This document shows, piece after piece, positions 35,220 to 42,553 of a stretch of DNA of 53,383 nt; the stretch's first letter is position 1, and each line of letters begins with the position of its first letter. The stretch covers positions 1 to 53,383 of the forward strand of contig NZ_SRID01000006.1 in the NCBI RefSeq assembly GCF_004684805.1, given 5' to 3'. The position numbers and the translations under genes were made by a program. The notes under the pieces are model-generated. The model made no database searches. It saw only the letters and a list, made by a program, of their open reading frames with translations, and was not told the DNA's origin. The stretch is from Streptomyces palmae (GTDB taxonomy: Bacteria; Actinomycetota; Actinomycetes; Streptomycetales; Streptomycetaceae).

Positions 35220-35410
35220 GCCCGCCCGACGTACGGCCCGACGCGACCGCCCACATCCGGGGGGTGCGCCGCGGCGGGCACCTGGGTCTGAGCAAGCGCC
35301 AGCCCGGGCACCTGCCCGACGACCGCTCGACCGCACGCCGGTCCACCGGGATCAATTCCGCGCACCGCGACCCGATCCTGTCCGACATGCCGAACCTCTC
35401 CCCGGCGTGA
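35204..35410 (+). CDS. Small hydrogenase-operon protein (68 aa)
   Basis: From ATG 35204 with a perfect GAGGAGG 5 bases upstream, overlapping the previous gene by 16 bases; its stop overlaps the next start (GTGA). Sequence begins MGISVGPPDVRPDATAHIRG and continues RRGGHLGLSKRQPGHLPDDR, ending ILSDMPNLSPA; it is basic, Gly/Pro/His-rich, without membrane segment or cysteine, probably poorly structured alone. The strong ribosome site and coupling on both sides show it is a real gene. It may be a structural or recruiting subunit of the hydrogenase complex; no family assigned. Confidence 0.8.
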   Translation: MGISVGPPDVRPDATAHIRGVRRGGHLGLSKRQPGHLPDDRSTARRSTGINSAHRDPILSDMPNLSPA

Positions 35411-36099
35411 ACCTGACCCAGCGGCCGGCGGCGCCCGCACCCGCCGCCGTGGACCTCGGCTTCGCGGTGACCGGAGTGGAGCCCCAGCGCTTCGCCTCCC
35501 TCCCCACGCTGAGCTTCCACCTGGAGATCACCCGGTCCGGTGGCGGCCCGGTCCGCTCGATCAGCCTCACCACCGCCATCCGGATCGCGGTGACCGGACG
35601 CCGCTACTCCGCGGACGAGCAGCGGGCGCTGGCCGAGCTGTTCGGCACCCCCGAGCGGTGGGGGACCACCCTGCGTCCGCTGGCCTGGGCCCAGACCACG
35701 CTCACCGTCCCGCCGTTCGAGGACTCGACCACCGTCGAACTCACCGTGCCCTGCGGCTACGACACCGAGCTGGCGGTGACCAAGTACCTCCGGGCGGTGC
35801 GGGAGGGTGAGGTGCCGCTGGACTTCCTCTTCAGCGGCACCGTCTTCTTCACCACGCCCCAGGGGCTGCTGTCCACCGCCCGGATCTCCTGGGCGCGCCA
35901 GACCGCCTGCCGGCTGCCGGCCGCGCTCTGGCACGAGCTGATGGACCGCTACTACGGCGAGAGCCCCTGGCTGCGGCTCTCGCCCGACACCTACGAACTG
36001 CTCGACGGCTACCGGTCGCGCCGGATGCTCACCGGCTGGGACGAGACCGTCCGCCACCTGCTGGCCCAGGCGGCAGCCGACCCGGGGAGGACACCGTGA
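35407..36099 (+). CDS. DUF6084-like hydrogenase-associated protein
   Basis: 230 residues from GTG 35407 (overlap GTGA). Predominantly beta: AVDLGFAVTGVEPQRFASLP, TLSFHLEITRSGGGPVRSIS, WAQTTLTVPPFEDSTTVELT, VPLDFLFSGTVFFTTPQGLL, then a helical end (LMDRYYGESPWLRLSPDTYE). No cysteine-based metal site and no signal peptide; it looks like an immunoglobulin-like or jelly-roll sandwich with a C-terminal helical cap. The DUF6084 label is from memory of streptomycete hydrogenase loci. Role unknown, possibly assembly or anchoring. Confidence 0.78.
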   Translation: MNLTQRPAAPAPAAVDLGFAVTGVEPQRFASLPTLSFHLEITRSGGGPVRSISLTTAIRIAVTGRRYSADEQRALAELFGTPERWGTTLRPLAWAQTTLTVPPFEDSTTVELTVPCGYDTELAVTKYLRAVREGEVPLDFLFSGTVFFTTPQGLLSTARISWARQTACRLPAALWHELMDRYYGESPWLRLSPDTYELLDGYRSRRMLTGWDETVRHLLAQAAADPGRTP

Positions 36100-37217
36100 C
36101 CGCCGACCGCACCCCGACCCGCCCCGCCTGGGAGCGCGCCGTGGAGAAGATCGCACGGACCTGCCTGTACGAGGGGTACGTACTGTGGCCCTACCGCAGA
36201 TCCGCGCTGAAGAACGCCAAGCGCTGGACCTTCGGCGGCGTCTTCCCCACCGCCGTCGCCGAGGAGCTGGGCGAACCCGGCACCCTGCGCACCGAGGTCC
36301 TTCTGGACACCGGGGGCCGACCGGCCGAGGTCACCGTGCGGGTCAGCTTCCTGCACGTCGTGGACCGCCAGGTGGTCCGCGAGGGCGAGGGCGGCCCGGA
36401 ACCGGTGGACGAACTGACCGTGGCCGGGGAACGCCACCTCACCTGGCAGGAGGCCACCGAGCACGACCTGTACGTCCACCTCCCGCCGGCCGCCTGGGCA
36501 GCAGGCCCGTACACCCGGCCGATCGAGGTGCCCGGCGGCACCGACCGCGAGCCGCTGTACGACCCGGCGGGGCGCCACGCCGGCACCGTGGTCCGCAGCC
36601 GGCAGCCGCTCAGCGGGACGGTGGAGATCCACGCGCTGCCCGTGGGGGAGGGGCTCACCCGGATCGCCGTGCACCTCACCAACACCACCCCCTGCCCCCG
36701 GCCCGCCGCCGGAGAGCGCCACGCCCGGGAGCGGGCCGCCGTCCACGCCTTCGTCTCCACCCACACGGTGCTGCACTGCGACACGGCCCGGTTCGTCTCC
36801 CTGCTCGACCCGCCGGAGCGGCTGCGCGCCGCCGCTGCAGCCTGCGACAACCAGGGCACCTGGCCCGTCCTGGTCGCCGAGGCGGAAGCCGGTCCGGCGG
36901 CCGGGGGCGGCGGGCTCGCCGCGCCGCCGCGGCAGGACAGCCGGGCGGGCGCGCACACCGTGCTGTCCTCGCCCGTCACCCTCTACGACTTCCCCGCCGT
37001 GGCCCCGGAGAGCCCCGGCGACCTCTTCGACGGCACCGAGATCGACAAGCTGCTCATCCTCGGCGTGCTCAGCCTCACCGAGGAGGAGCGGCGGGAGGCC
37101 CGGGCCTGCGACCCGCGGGTCAGGGAGCTGCTGGACCGCTGTGCGGAGCTGGGACCGGCGGAACTCGGCGCGCTGCACGGCACCATCCGCGAGTTCCGGA
37201 CCCTGGAGGACGTGTGA
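36096..37217 (+). CDS. Hydrogenase-operon protein of unknown function (373 aa)
   Basis: From GTG 36096, overlapping both neighbours by 4 bases. Begins WERAVEKIARTCLYEGYVLW, PYRRSALKNAKRWTFGGVFP, then a beta-rich body (VTVRVSFLHVVDRQVVREGE; RIAVHLTNTTPCPRPAAGER) and ends YDFPAVAPESPGDLFDGTEI, LLILGVLSLTEEERREARAC. The segment EGYVLWPYRRSALKN and the late GDLFDGTEIDKLLILGVLSLT look like the most conserved parts. No recognised catalytic motif, cofactor site or membrane segment. Always-in-operon context and coupling imply a dedicated hydrogenase function. I do not recognise the family beyond its association. Confidence 0.78.
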   Translation: MTADRTPTRPAWERAVEKIARTCLYEGYVLWPYRRSALKNAKRWTFGGVFPTAVAEELGEPGTLRTEVLLDTGGRPAEVTVRVSFLHVVDRQVVREGEGGPEPVDELTVAGERHLTWQEATEHDLYVHLPPAAWAAGPYTRPIEVPGGTDREPLYDPAGRHAGTVVRSRQPLSGTVEIHALPVGEGLTRIAVHLTNTTPCPRPAAGERHARERAAVHAFVSTHTVLHCDTARFVSLLDPPERLRAAAAACDNQGTWPVLVAEAEAGPAAGGGGLAAPPRQDSRAGAHTVLSSPVTLYDFPAVAPESPGDLFDGTEIDKLLILGVLSLTEEERREARACDPRVRELLDRCAELGPAELGALHGTIREFRTLEDV

Positions 37218-38104
37218 ACCGCCCCTTCCCGCCCGAGGACACCGTCCCGCCCGGGCGCCGTACGGTCATGGTGGACGGAGTCGAACTGGCCCGCGGCAGC
37301 CGGGTGCGGCTGCGGCCCACCCAGCGCGCCGACATCCTCGACATGGCCCTGGCCGGGCGGATCGCCGAAGTGGACGGGGTGGAGGAGGACTTCGAGGGCA
37401 CCGTGCACGTCGCGGTGGTGCTGGAGGGGGATCCGGGGCGCGACTTCGGGTCCGGGCAGCAGATCGGACACCGCTTCTTCTTCTCGCCGCAGGAACTGGA
37501 GCCGGTGGTGGAGCCGGCCGGCGCGGGAGCGGCCACCGGGCCGAGGATCCTGGTCGCCGGTATCGGCAACGTCTTCTGCGCGGACGACGGTTTCGGCCCC
37601 GAGGTGATCGCCGCGCTGCGCGCCCGCCCGCTGCCGCCCCAGGTGCACGCCGCCGACTTCGGCATCCGCGGGATGGACCTGGCCTACCGTCTGCTGGAGG
37701 GCTGGCACACCGCCCTGTTCGTCGACGCCGCCCCGCACGGGCAGCCTCCCGGCACCGTCAGCGTCATCGAGCCCGAGGTCCCCGATCTCGCCGAGTCGCG
37801 GGCCACCCCGCAGGCCCATGGCATGGATCCGGTCCAGGTGCTGTCGCTCGCCGCCCATCTGGCCGAGGAGCCGCTCCCCCGGGTGCTGGTGATCGGCTGT
37901 GAGCCGGAGATCCGCATGACCGGGGAGGAGCCGGATGTCCGGGTCGGGCTCAGCCGCCCGGTACGGGAGGCGGTCGAGGTGGCCGCGGGGATGGTCGAGT
38001 CACTCGTGGCCGAACTGCTCGCCGGCGCGGGGCCGATGGCTGACCGCGGAGTCCGCGCGGGGCAGCGGCCCGCCACCGTCGGAGAGGAGGTGAGTTCCCG
38101 ATGA
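37214..38104 (+). CDS. hupD: Hydrogenase maturation protease with extra N-terminal domain
   Basis: 296 residues from GTG 37214 (GTGA overlap). Residues ~1-95 form an added domain (TVMVDGVELARGSRVRLRPT; IAEVDGVEEDFEGTVHVAVV; IGHRFFFSPQELEPVV) of a beta-barrel appearance. Residues ~108-280 are a HyaD/HupD endopeptidase: ILVAGIGNVFCADDGFGPEV with GNxxxxDDGxG, ALFVDAAPHGQPPGTVSVIE, and HGMDPVQVLSLAA with the nickel-sensing His. It clips the C-terminal 21 residues of HhyL once nickel is in place. Usual HupD is ~160-180 residues, so this is a fusion. Only the C-terminal domain function is well supported. Confidence 0.9.
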   Translation: MNRPFPPEDTVPPGRRTVMVDGVELARGSRVRLRPTQRADILDMALAGRIAEVDGVEEDFEGTVHVAVVLEGDPGRDFGSGQQIGHRFFFSPQELEPVVEPAGAGAATGPRILVAGIGNVFCADDGFGPEVIAALRARPLPPQVHAADFGIRGMDLAYRLLEGWHTALFVDAAPHGQPPGTVSVIEPEVPDLAESRATPQAHGMDPVQVLSLAAHLAEEPLPRVLVIGCEPEIRMTGEEPDVRVGLSRPVREAVEVAAGMVESLVAELLAGAGPMADRGVRAGQRPATVGEEVSSR

Positions 38105-38232
38105 GACGCGGAATCTTCATCCCGGCCGGGGTGGTGCGAGTCGCGGTCGGTGTCATGGCCGCCGCGGCCTGCGCCATCGCCTGGGTGGAAGGACCGGAGG
38201 TGGTGCGCTACCTCCGGATCAGGGCCATGTGA
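38101..38232 (+). CDS. 43-aa single-span membrane peptide (DUF6893-like), end of hydrogenase operon
   Basis: ATG 38101 overlaps the protease stop (ATGA). The product begins MRRGIFIPAGVVRVAVGVMA, continues AAACAIAWVEGPEVV and ends RYLRIRAM: one hydrophobic helix followed by a basic tail with the PEVVRYLRIRAM pattern that I associate with the DUF6893 small-protein family of streptomycetes. It is followed by a strong hairpin. It could tether the otherwise leaderless hydrogenase complex to the membrane or respiratory chain; that is inference from position and topology. Confidence 0.75.
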   Translation: MRRGIFIPAGVVRVAVGVMAAAACAIAWVEGPEVVRYLRIRAM

Positions 38233-38286
38233 CCTCCCCGCAGCCGCGACGGACGGCGCATCCCGCCTACGGTGCCGTGGCGGGCG

Positions 38287-38320
38287 GCGGCGCAGGGACG
38301 ATTCCCGCCGCCTGCGCCGC
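38287..38320. terminator. Terminator between the hydrogenase operon and tetR
   Basis: GCGGCGCAGG (38287-38296), 14-base loop, CCTGCGCCGC (38311-38320): perfect 10-bp stem in the convergent gap, usable from both sides. Confidence 0.65.
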
Positions 38321-38361
38321 GCCTGGCTCGCAGTTCCTGGTCGGGCGCGGGCGCGGCCTGC

Positions 38362-39003
38362 TCAGAGTCCGCGTTCGACCATGTCGATGAGGTGCTGCCC
38401 GGCATCGTGGACCTGGTCGGGCTGGAGGCCGCGCAGCGGGCCGTCGATGAGGAGGGCGGCGAGGCCGTGGACCGCGGACCAGGCGAGGAACTCGGCGCCG
38501 GGGCGGCGGTCCGCGGGCAGCCGGCCGGTCTCCACCAGGCCGTCGAGCGCGGCGCCCAGGAGCTCGAAGGGGGTCTTGCCGCTGCCTCCCGCGGCGGAGT
38601 CGTCGGCGGCGTGGGACATGTCGCCGGGGACGTGGAACGCGGTGCGGAACAGCCCCGGTTCCTCCTGGGCGAAGCGGAGGTAGCCGGTGCCGACCGCGCG
38701 GAAGCGGGCCCGGGCGGCGGCGGCCGGGTCGGCGGTCGGCGGCAGGGCAGCCTGTTCGGCCTCCATGGTGCGGGCGACCTGGGCCATGGCCTCCTGGGAG
38801 ACGGCGTGCAGCAGGGCGGCGCGGTCGGCGAAGTGGCGGTAGGCCGCGTTGGGCGCCACCCCGGCCTCACGGGTGGCGGCCCGCAGCACCACGGCCTCCG
38901 GCCCGCCCTGGCGGGCCAGCTCCAGACCGGCCCGGACCAGTGCGTTGCGGAGGTCGCCATGGCGATAGGTGCCCCGCTTCGGCTTTCCGGCGTCCGCCGC
39001 CAT
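38362..39003 (-). CDS. TetR/AcrR-family transcriptional regulator
   Basis: 213 residues from ATG 39003. N-terminal HTH: KRGTYRHGDLRNALVRAGLE, then AATREAGVAPNAAYRHFADR and AALLHAVSQEAMAQVAR, the standard TetR recognition helix. The C-terminal ligand domain (ARFRAVGTGYLRFAQEEPGL, FRTAFHVPGD, LGAALDGLVETGRLPADRRP) matches the TetR_C_13/WHG-type domain. A perfect dyad 73-89 bases upstream (39076-39092) is likely its own operator. Convergent with the hydrogenase operon, so control of hydrogenase genes is possible but unproven. An in-frame extension to 39093 would place the operator inside the coding region and is rejected. Confidence 0.92.
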   Translation of the reverse strand: MAADAGKPKRGTYRHGDLRNALVRAGLELARQGGPEAVVLRAATREAGVAPNAAYRHFADRAALLHAVSQEAMAQVARTMEAEQAALPPTADPAAAARARFRAVGTGYLRFAQEEPGLFRTAFHVPGDMSHAADDSAAGGSGKTPFELLGAALDGLVETGRLPADRRPGAEFLAWSAVHGLAALLIDGPLRGLQPDQVHDAGQHLIDMVERGL

Positions 39004-39075
39004 CACCCACTCCCTCAAGGGCGCGTCCACCGCGCGGATCGTCCGAGTCTGCCCTGGGGTACCACCGACCCCGAA

Positions 39076-39092
39076 TGTGTACATCGTACACA
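39076..39092. promoter_or_regulatory. TetR self-operator TGTGTAC-ATC-GTACACA
   Basis: Perfect 7-bp arms with 3-base spacer. On the minus strand the dyad contains TACGAT, a plausible -10, so repressor binding would block the tetR promoter directly. No other gene begins at this gap; nothing else is seen between 39093 and 39238. Confidence 0.65.
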
Positions 39093-39238
39093 ACGGGTGT
39101 GCCCCGCCTCACCGGCCGGGCACCCGGGCGCGGTGCCCGGCGCCGCCTCACCGGTCAGCACCACCCGGGGCCGTGGGGCAGGCACCCCGGTCGGCGGGGC
39201 GGGGGCTCATCCGCGCCGCCCCGCCCCGCGGGAGTGCC

Positions 39239-40852
39239 TCAGCGGGTGGAGTTCGGCGGCCGGATGCCCAGGGTGTGGCCGAAGACGCCCTTGGGGTCCC
39301 AGGTGGCCTTGACCTTCTGCAGTCGCTGGTAGTTGCCCTTGTAGTACAGCGTGGACCAGGGCACTTTGGAGGTGTTGACCTTCGGGTCGGCCAGGTCGTC
39401 GTCCGGGTAGTTGATGTAGGCGCCGTCCTCGGGGGCCGGTACGCCACCCGAGTCGGCGTACACCTCGCGGTACAGCGTGCGCAGCCAGTCGACGTAGTCC
39501 GCGTCCCGGGCCGGGTCCGCCCAGGCGGTGGTGTACTGGATCCGCATCACCGCGTCGCGGTGCGGGAAGGCGGTGGCGTCGGCGGCCACCGCGCCGATCT
39601 GCCCGCCGTAGCTGGCGATGCCCACCGACCCGAACAGCAGGCCGGGATCCTGCTCCCGGGTCATGTTCCGGTAGATGGCGGCCAGTTGCGCGTCCGAGAA
39701 GCCGGTGCGCAGATACCCCGACTTGATCTTGAGTCGGTACTGGCTGGAGTCCGGGCCGGCCAGCGCCGCGGCCAGCCATGGCTGGCGCGCTCGCGCCACA
39801 TTGCGCGGCGTGCCCACCCCGGCGCCCAGCGCCGCCAGGTACTCGTCCAGCAGCCGGTCGGCGTCGGGGCCGTACACCTGGCCGCTGGCCACGTTGAGGT
39901 CATTGGCCTTGCGCCCCACCGTCAGATCGGCGTAGAGCCGGGTCGCGGCGGCGCCGGGCGCGCTGTTCGCCTCGCACCAGTCGGTGTGGTTGCGGATCAG
40001 CCGGGTGAACTTCGCCTCGTCCAACTCCAGTGCCTGCCACGGCCACTGGGCGGAGAAGTTGATCGTCTCGGTCGGCGCCGCGGGCAGCAGCCGCCGCGGG
40101 TCGTCCCCCTCGGCCCCCGCCGAGCGCAGCCAGTACCGGGTCACCACGCCGAAGTTCCCCCCGCCGCCTCCGGTGTGCCCCCACCACAGCTCGCGGTTCG
40201 GGTCGGACGCCTCGCCCGTCGCCACCACCGCCGACGCCCTGCCGTCCGCGCCCACCACGACCACCTCGACCGCGTACAGGTGGTCCACCACCAGGCCCAT
40301 CGCCCGGGACAGCACCCCGTAGCCGCCGCCGCTGATGTGTCCGCCCGCGCCCACTCCCGGGCACCAGCCTCCGGGGACGGTCACCCCCCACCCCAGGACC
40401 AGCCGCCGGTACACCTCGCCCAGTCTGGCGCCCGGCTCCACCACGAAGGCCCGGCGGGTGGCGTCATAGCCGACCTGGGTCATCCCGGACATGTCGATGA
40501 CCACCCGGACCGCCGGGTCGTCCACCCAGCCCTCGGCGCAGTGCCCGCCGCTGCGCACCGCTATCCGCTTGCCGGCGTCCACCGCCGCCTGCACCGCCTG
40601 GACGACCTGACCGGTGGAGCCGACCACCCGGACCTCGTCGGGGGTGCCGGTCCAGCGCTGCTGGCCGCGGTCCACCAGATACGGGTAGCGGGAGTCGTCC
40701 GGGCCGACGGTCACCGGACCCAGGGGGGCGGGGCACTCGGCGCCGGCGGTGGGTGCGGCCTGGGCGGGTGACGCCAGTACCGAGCCGGCGGCGGCGCCGG
40801 AGGCCAGGGCGGTGGCGGTGCGGAAGAGGTGACGGCGGTTCACTCCGGGCAT
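39239..40852 (-). CDS. Tat-exported FAD-linked oxidase with bicovalent flavin motifs (BBE type)
   Basis: 537 residues from ATG 40852 (AGGAGA upstream). N-terminal NRRHLFRTATALASGAAAGS then ASPAQA is a twin-arginine signal. FAD PCMH domain: EVRVVGSTGQVVQAVQAAVD, AVRSGGHCAEGW with His104, and VPGGWCPGVGAGGHISGGGY with Cys164; this His/Cys pair is the site of 8-alpha-histidyl and 6-S-cysteinyl flavin attachment in carbohydrate and berberine-bridge type oxidases. The C-terminal BBE segment (YINYPDDDLADPKVNTSKVP, WSTLYYKGNYQRLQKVKATW) ends with FGHTLGIRPPNS. It oxidises an unknown alcohol or sugar outside the cell. Monocistronic. Confidence 0.92.
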   Translation of the reverse strand: MPGVNRRHLFRTATALASGAAAGSVLASPAQAAPTAGAECPAPLGPVTVGPDDSRYPYLVDRGQQRWTGTPDEVRVVGSTGQVVQAVQAAVDAGKRIAVRSGGHCAEGWVDDPAVRVVIDMSGMTQVGYDATRRAFVVEPGARLGEVYRRLVLGWGVTVPGGWCPGVGAGGHISGGGYGVLSRAMGLVVDHLYAVEVVVVGADGRASAVVATGEASDPNRELWWGHTGGGGGNFGVVTRYWLRSAGAEGDDPRRLLPAAPTETINFSAQWPWQALELDEAKFTRLIRNHTDWCEANSAPGAAATRLYADLTVGRKANDLNVASGQVYGPDADRLLDEYLAALGAGVGTPRNVARARQPWLAAALAGPDSSQYRLKIKSGYLRTGFSDAQLAAIYRNMTREQDPGLLFGSVGIASYGGQIGAVAADATAFPHRDAVMRIQYTTAWADPARDADYVDWLRTLYREVYADSGGVPAPEDGAYINYPDDDLADPKVNTSKVPWSTLYYKGNYQRLQKVKATWDPKGVFGHTLGIRPPNSTR

Positions 40853-40900
40853 GACGAGATCTCCTGAGGTGGCGTCGTGGGGATGAGCCGGGAAGTACTC

Positions 40901-40927
40901 GATGTGCGCGATGTGTGCGATGGGGCT
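40901..40927. repeat. 9-bp direct repeats upstream of the flavin oxidase
   Basis: GATGTGCGC, GATGTGTGC, GATGGGGCT follow each other with period 9, about 50 bases upstream of the leftward oxidase start; a candidate activator or repressor array. The rest of the 306-base gap holds only the palindrome that ends the next gene. Confidence 0.35.
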
Positions 40928-41118
40928 CGGGAAGGCGGCGCGCCTCGCGGTGGGGGAGCGGCGCGCCGAGGCCTTCGGCGGTGGACGGCCGAGGGTGCCG
41001 ACGGGGATGCGGAACGAGCCCGTGCGGACACACGGGAGCCGGCCGACTCGGTGGTCGACCGGCTCGCGGTGCCCAGGTGTGCCGGACGAAGGGAGGGGGT
41101 TCTCGGCCTGTGCGGCGG

Positions 41119-41146
41119 ACCGCCCCGGGCCGCGGCCCGGGGCGGT
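41119..41146 (-). terminator. 28-bp perfect palindrome after the proteasome beta gene
   Basis: Every base from 41119 to 41146 pairs symmetrically around 41132/41133 (outer arm ACCGCCCCGGGC). It begins 13 bases past the stop of the leftward gene and would form a very stable hairpin. Confidence 0.7.
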
Positions 41147-41158
41147 GGCCGGATCCGG

Positions 41159-42004
41159 TCAGAGCACCGGCGCGCGCGGGCCCTCGGGGGCCTCCAGGCG
41201 GCGGTCGACCACGGCCTGGGCGATCGCGGCGATCTCCTCCTGCGGAAGCTGGCGGTAGCCGTCCTCGGTGACCAGGGCGACCAGCGGGAACAGGCGGCGG
41301 GTGAGGTCGGGTCCACCGGTGGCCGAGTCGTCGTCCGCGGCGTCGTAGAGAGCCTGCACGGCGGCGGTGACCACCTCGTTCTCCGACATGCCCGCCCGGT
41401 AGAGCTTCTTCATGGAGCCACGGGCGTACACCGAACCGGAGCCGGTCGCGGTGAAGCCGGTCTCCTCGGTCCGCCCGCCGGTGACGTCGTAGCTGAAGAT
41501 GCGGCCCACGCCCCGGTCCAGGTCGTAGCCCGCGAAGATGGGCACCACGGCCAGGCCCTGCATGGCCATGCCGAGGTTTCCGCGCACCATCGTGGTCAGG
41601 CGGTTGGCCTTGCCGTCCAGGGAGAGCGGGGTGCCCTCGATCTTCTCGTAGTGCTCCAGCTCCAGTTGGAAGAGCTTCACCAGTTCCACCGCCAGGCCCG
41701 CGGTGCCCGCGATGGCGATGGCCGAGTGCTCGTCACCCGGGAACACCTTGTCGTACTCGCGGTGCGCGATGACATTGCCCATGGTCACCCGGCGGTCGCC
41801 GGCCACCAGCACCCCGTCCGCGTAGCCGGCCGCGACGATGGTGGTGCCGTGCGGGGCCTCGAACGCGCCACGCACCGCGGGGAGGTCCCGGTTGGCCGGA
41901 AGGAGCTCCGGCGCCTGCACGGAGAGGAAGTCCAGGAAGGACGAGGTCTCGGAGGCCATGAAGGCGGGCGGCAGACCGCCGCCGGTGCGCGGTGTGGAGT
42001 TCAT
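41159..42004 (-). CDS. prcB: 20S proteasome beta subunit, unaccompanied paralogue
   Basis: 281 residues from ATG 42004, chosen because AAGGA is 6 bases upstream; an ATG two codons earlier touches the ribosome site. A 53-residue propeptide ([29 protein letters not shown]) ends in Gly before Thr54 of [20 protein letters not shown], the autocatalytic N-terminal nucleophile. The Asp (AGDRRVT) and Lys (HREYDKVF) of the active site follow, then [20 protein letters not shown]. Canonical PrcB of streptomycetes is cotranscribed with prcA and pup; here no alpha subunit, Pup or ATPase gene is near. So it is a second, separately controlled beta subunit. Confidence 0.92.
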   Translation of the reverse strand: MNSTPRTGGGLPPAFMASETSSFLDFLSVQAPELLPANRDLPAVRGAFEAPHGTTIVAAGYADGVLVAGDRRVTMGNVIAHREYDKVFPGDEHSAIAIAGTAGLAVELVKLFQLELEHYEKIEGTPLSLDGKANRLTTMVRGNLGMAMQGLAVVPIFAGYDLDRGVGRIFSYDVTGGRTEETGFTATGSGSVYARGSMKKLYRAGMSENEVVTAAVQALYDAADDDSATGGPDLTRRLFPLVALVTEDGYRQLPQEEIAAIAQAVVDRRLEAPEGPRAPVL

Positions 42005-42200
42005 GCACATTCCTTCCTGGGTTGCCGGTGCGGAGGACGGTACGCGGGCACGCCGGGACGCGCCTCCGCTTGCCGCACATTACCCGGCGGGCCTGAGGTG
42101 TATGCCATGGCCTTGCTCATGGAGGCGCATCGAAACTGTGGCCGAAAATGGCTGGCGTTCGAACGGGTCTGCGAGGGAATCTCTGATCAACAACAACCTT

Positions 42201-42228
42201 GAGCGAACCGGCCACCAGCCGGCCGCTC
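42201..42228. promoter_or_regulatory. Interrupted hairpin in the 42.0-42.5 kb gap
   Basis: GAGCG and CCGGC (42201-42212) pair with GCCGG and CGCTC (42218-42228) around a CACCA loop. It lies in the 549-base gap between the divergent proteasome and acyl-CoA dehydrogenase genes, next to the only AT-rich stretch (42120-42200), so it may be a promoter-proximal element. Confidence 0.3.
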
Positions 42229-42370
42229 CCTCATGGCCCAGGGAGCGAGCCCGGTGTGTTCCACCAGGTGCCGGTGCGGTGCGGCGAGGGAGCTGAGTCC
42301 CCCGCCGTGCCGCGGTACACGGTCCGGCTTCCGCGGGGCGCGACCGCGGGGCCTTCCCCCATCCGCCGGT

Positions 42371-42392
42371 GCGGAGCGCCATGGCGCTCCGC
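42371..42392. promoter_or_regulatory. 22-bp perfect palindrome upstream of the acyl-CoA dehydrogenase gene
   Basis: Positions 42371-42392 are fully self-complementary around 42381/42382 (left arm GCGGAGCGCCA). It lies about 160 bases before the dehydrogenase ATG, flanked by other CCGCGG-containing dyads (42334-42352). Candidate operator or hairpin at the start of the NRPS cluster. Confidence 0.45.
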
Positions 42393-42553
42393 GGCCGACG
42401 GGTGCGGTACCGCCGCGCGCGTCCGGGCGCGCACCGGTGCCGGAAAACTCCAGACATATGTGAGCCGACTTCAGTTCGACTGCCTGGTCGTCCCTCCACG
42501 GGCCCGTGTGCCCGGGGCGGGGCGTGCCCGGGTACAGACACGGAGGATGCGCC

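Noticed and set aside
36185..37213. Long N-terminal extension of the maturation protease
   Set aside because: It overlaps the 373-aa gene in another frame; the GTG at 37214 has the same 4-base overlap as the other junctions.
42080..42553. Small frames in the 42.0-42.5 kb intergenic gap
   Set aside because: No ribosome sites, erratic codon use and several palindromes; treated as regulatory DNA.
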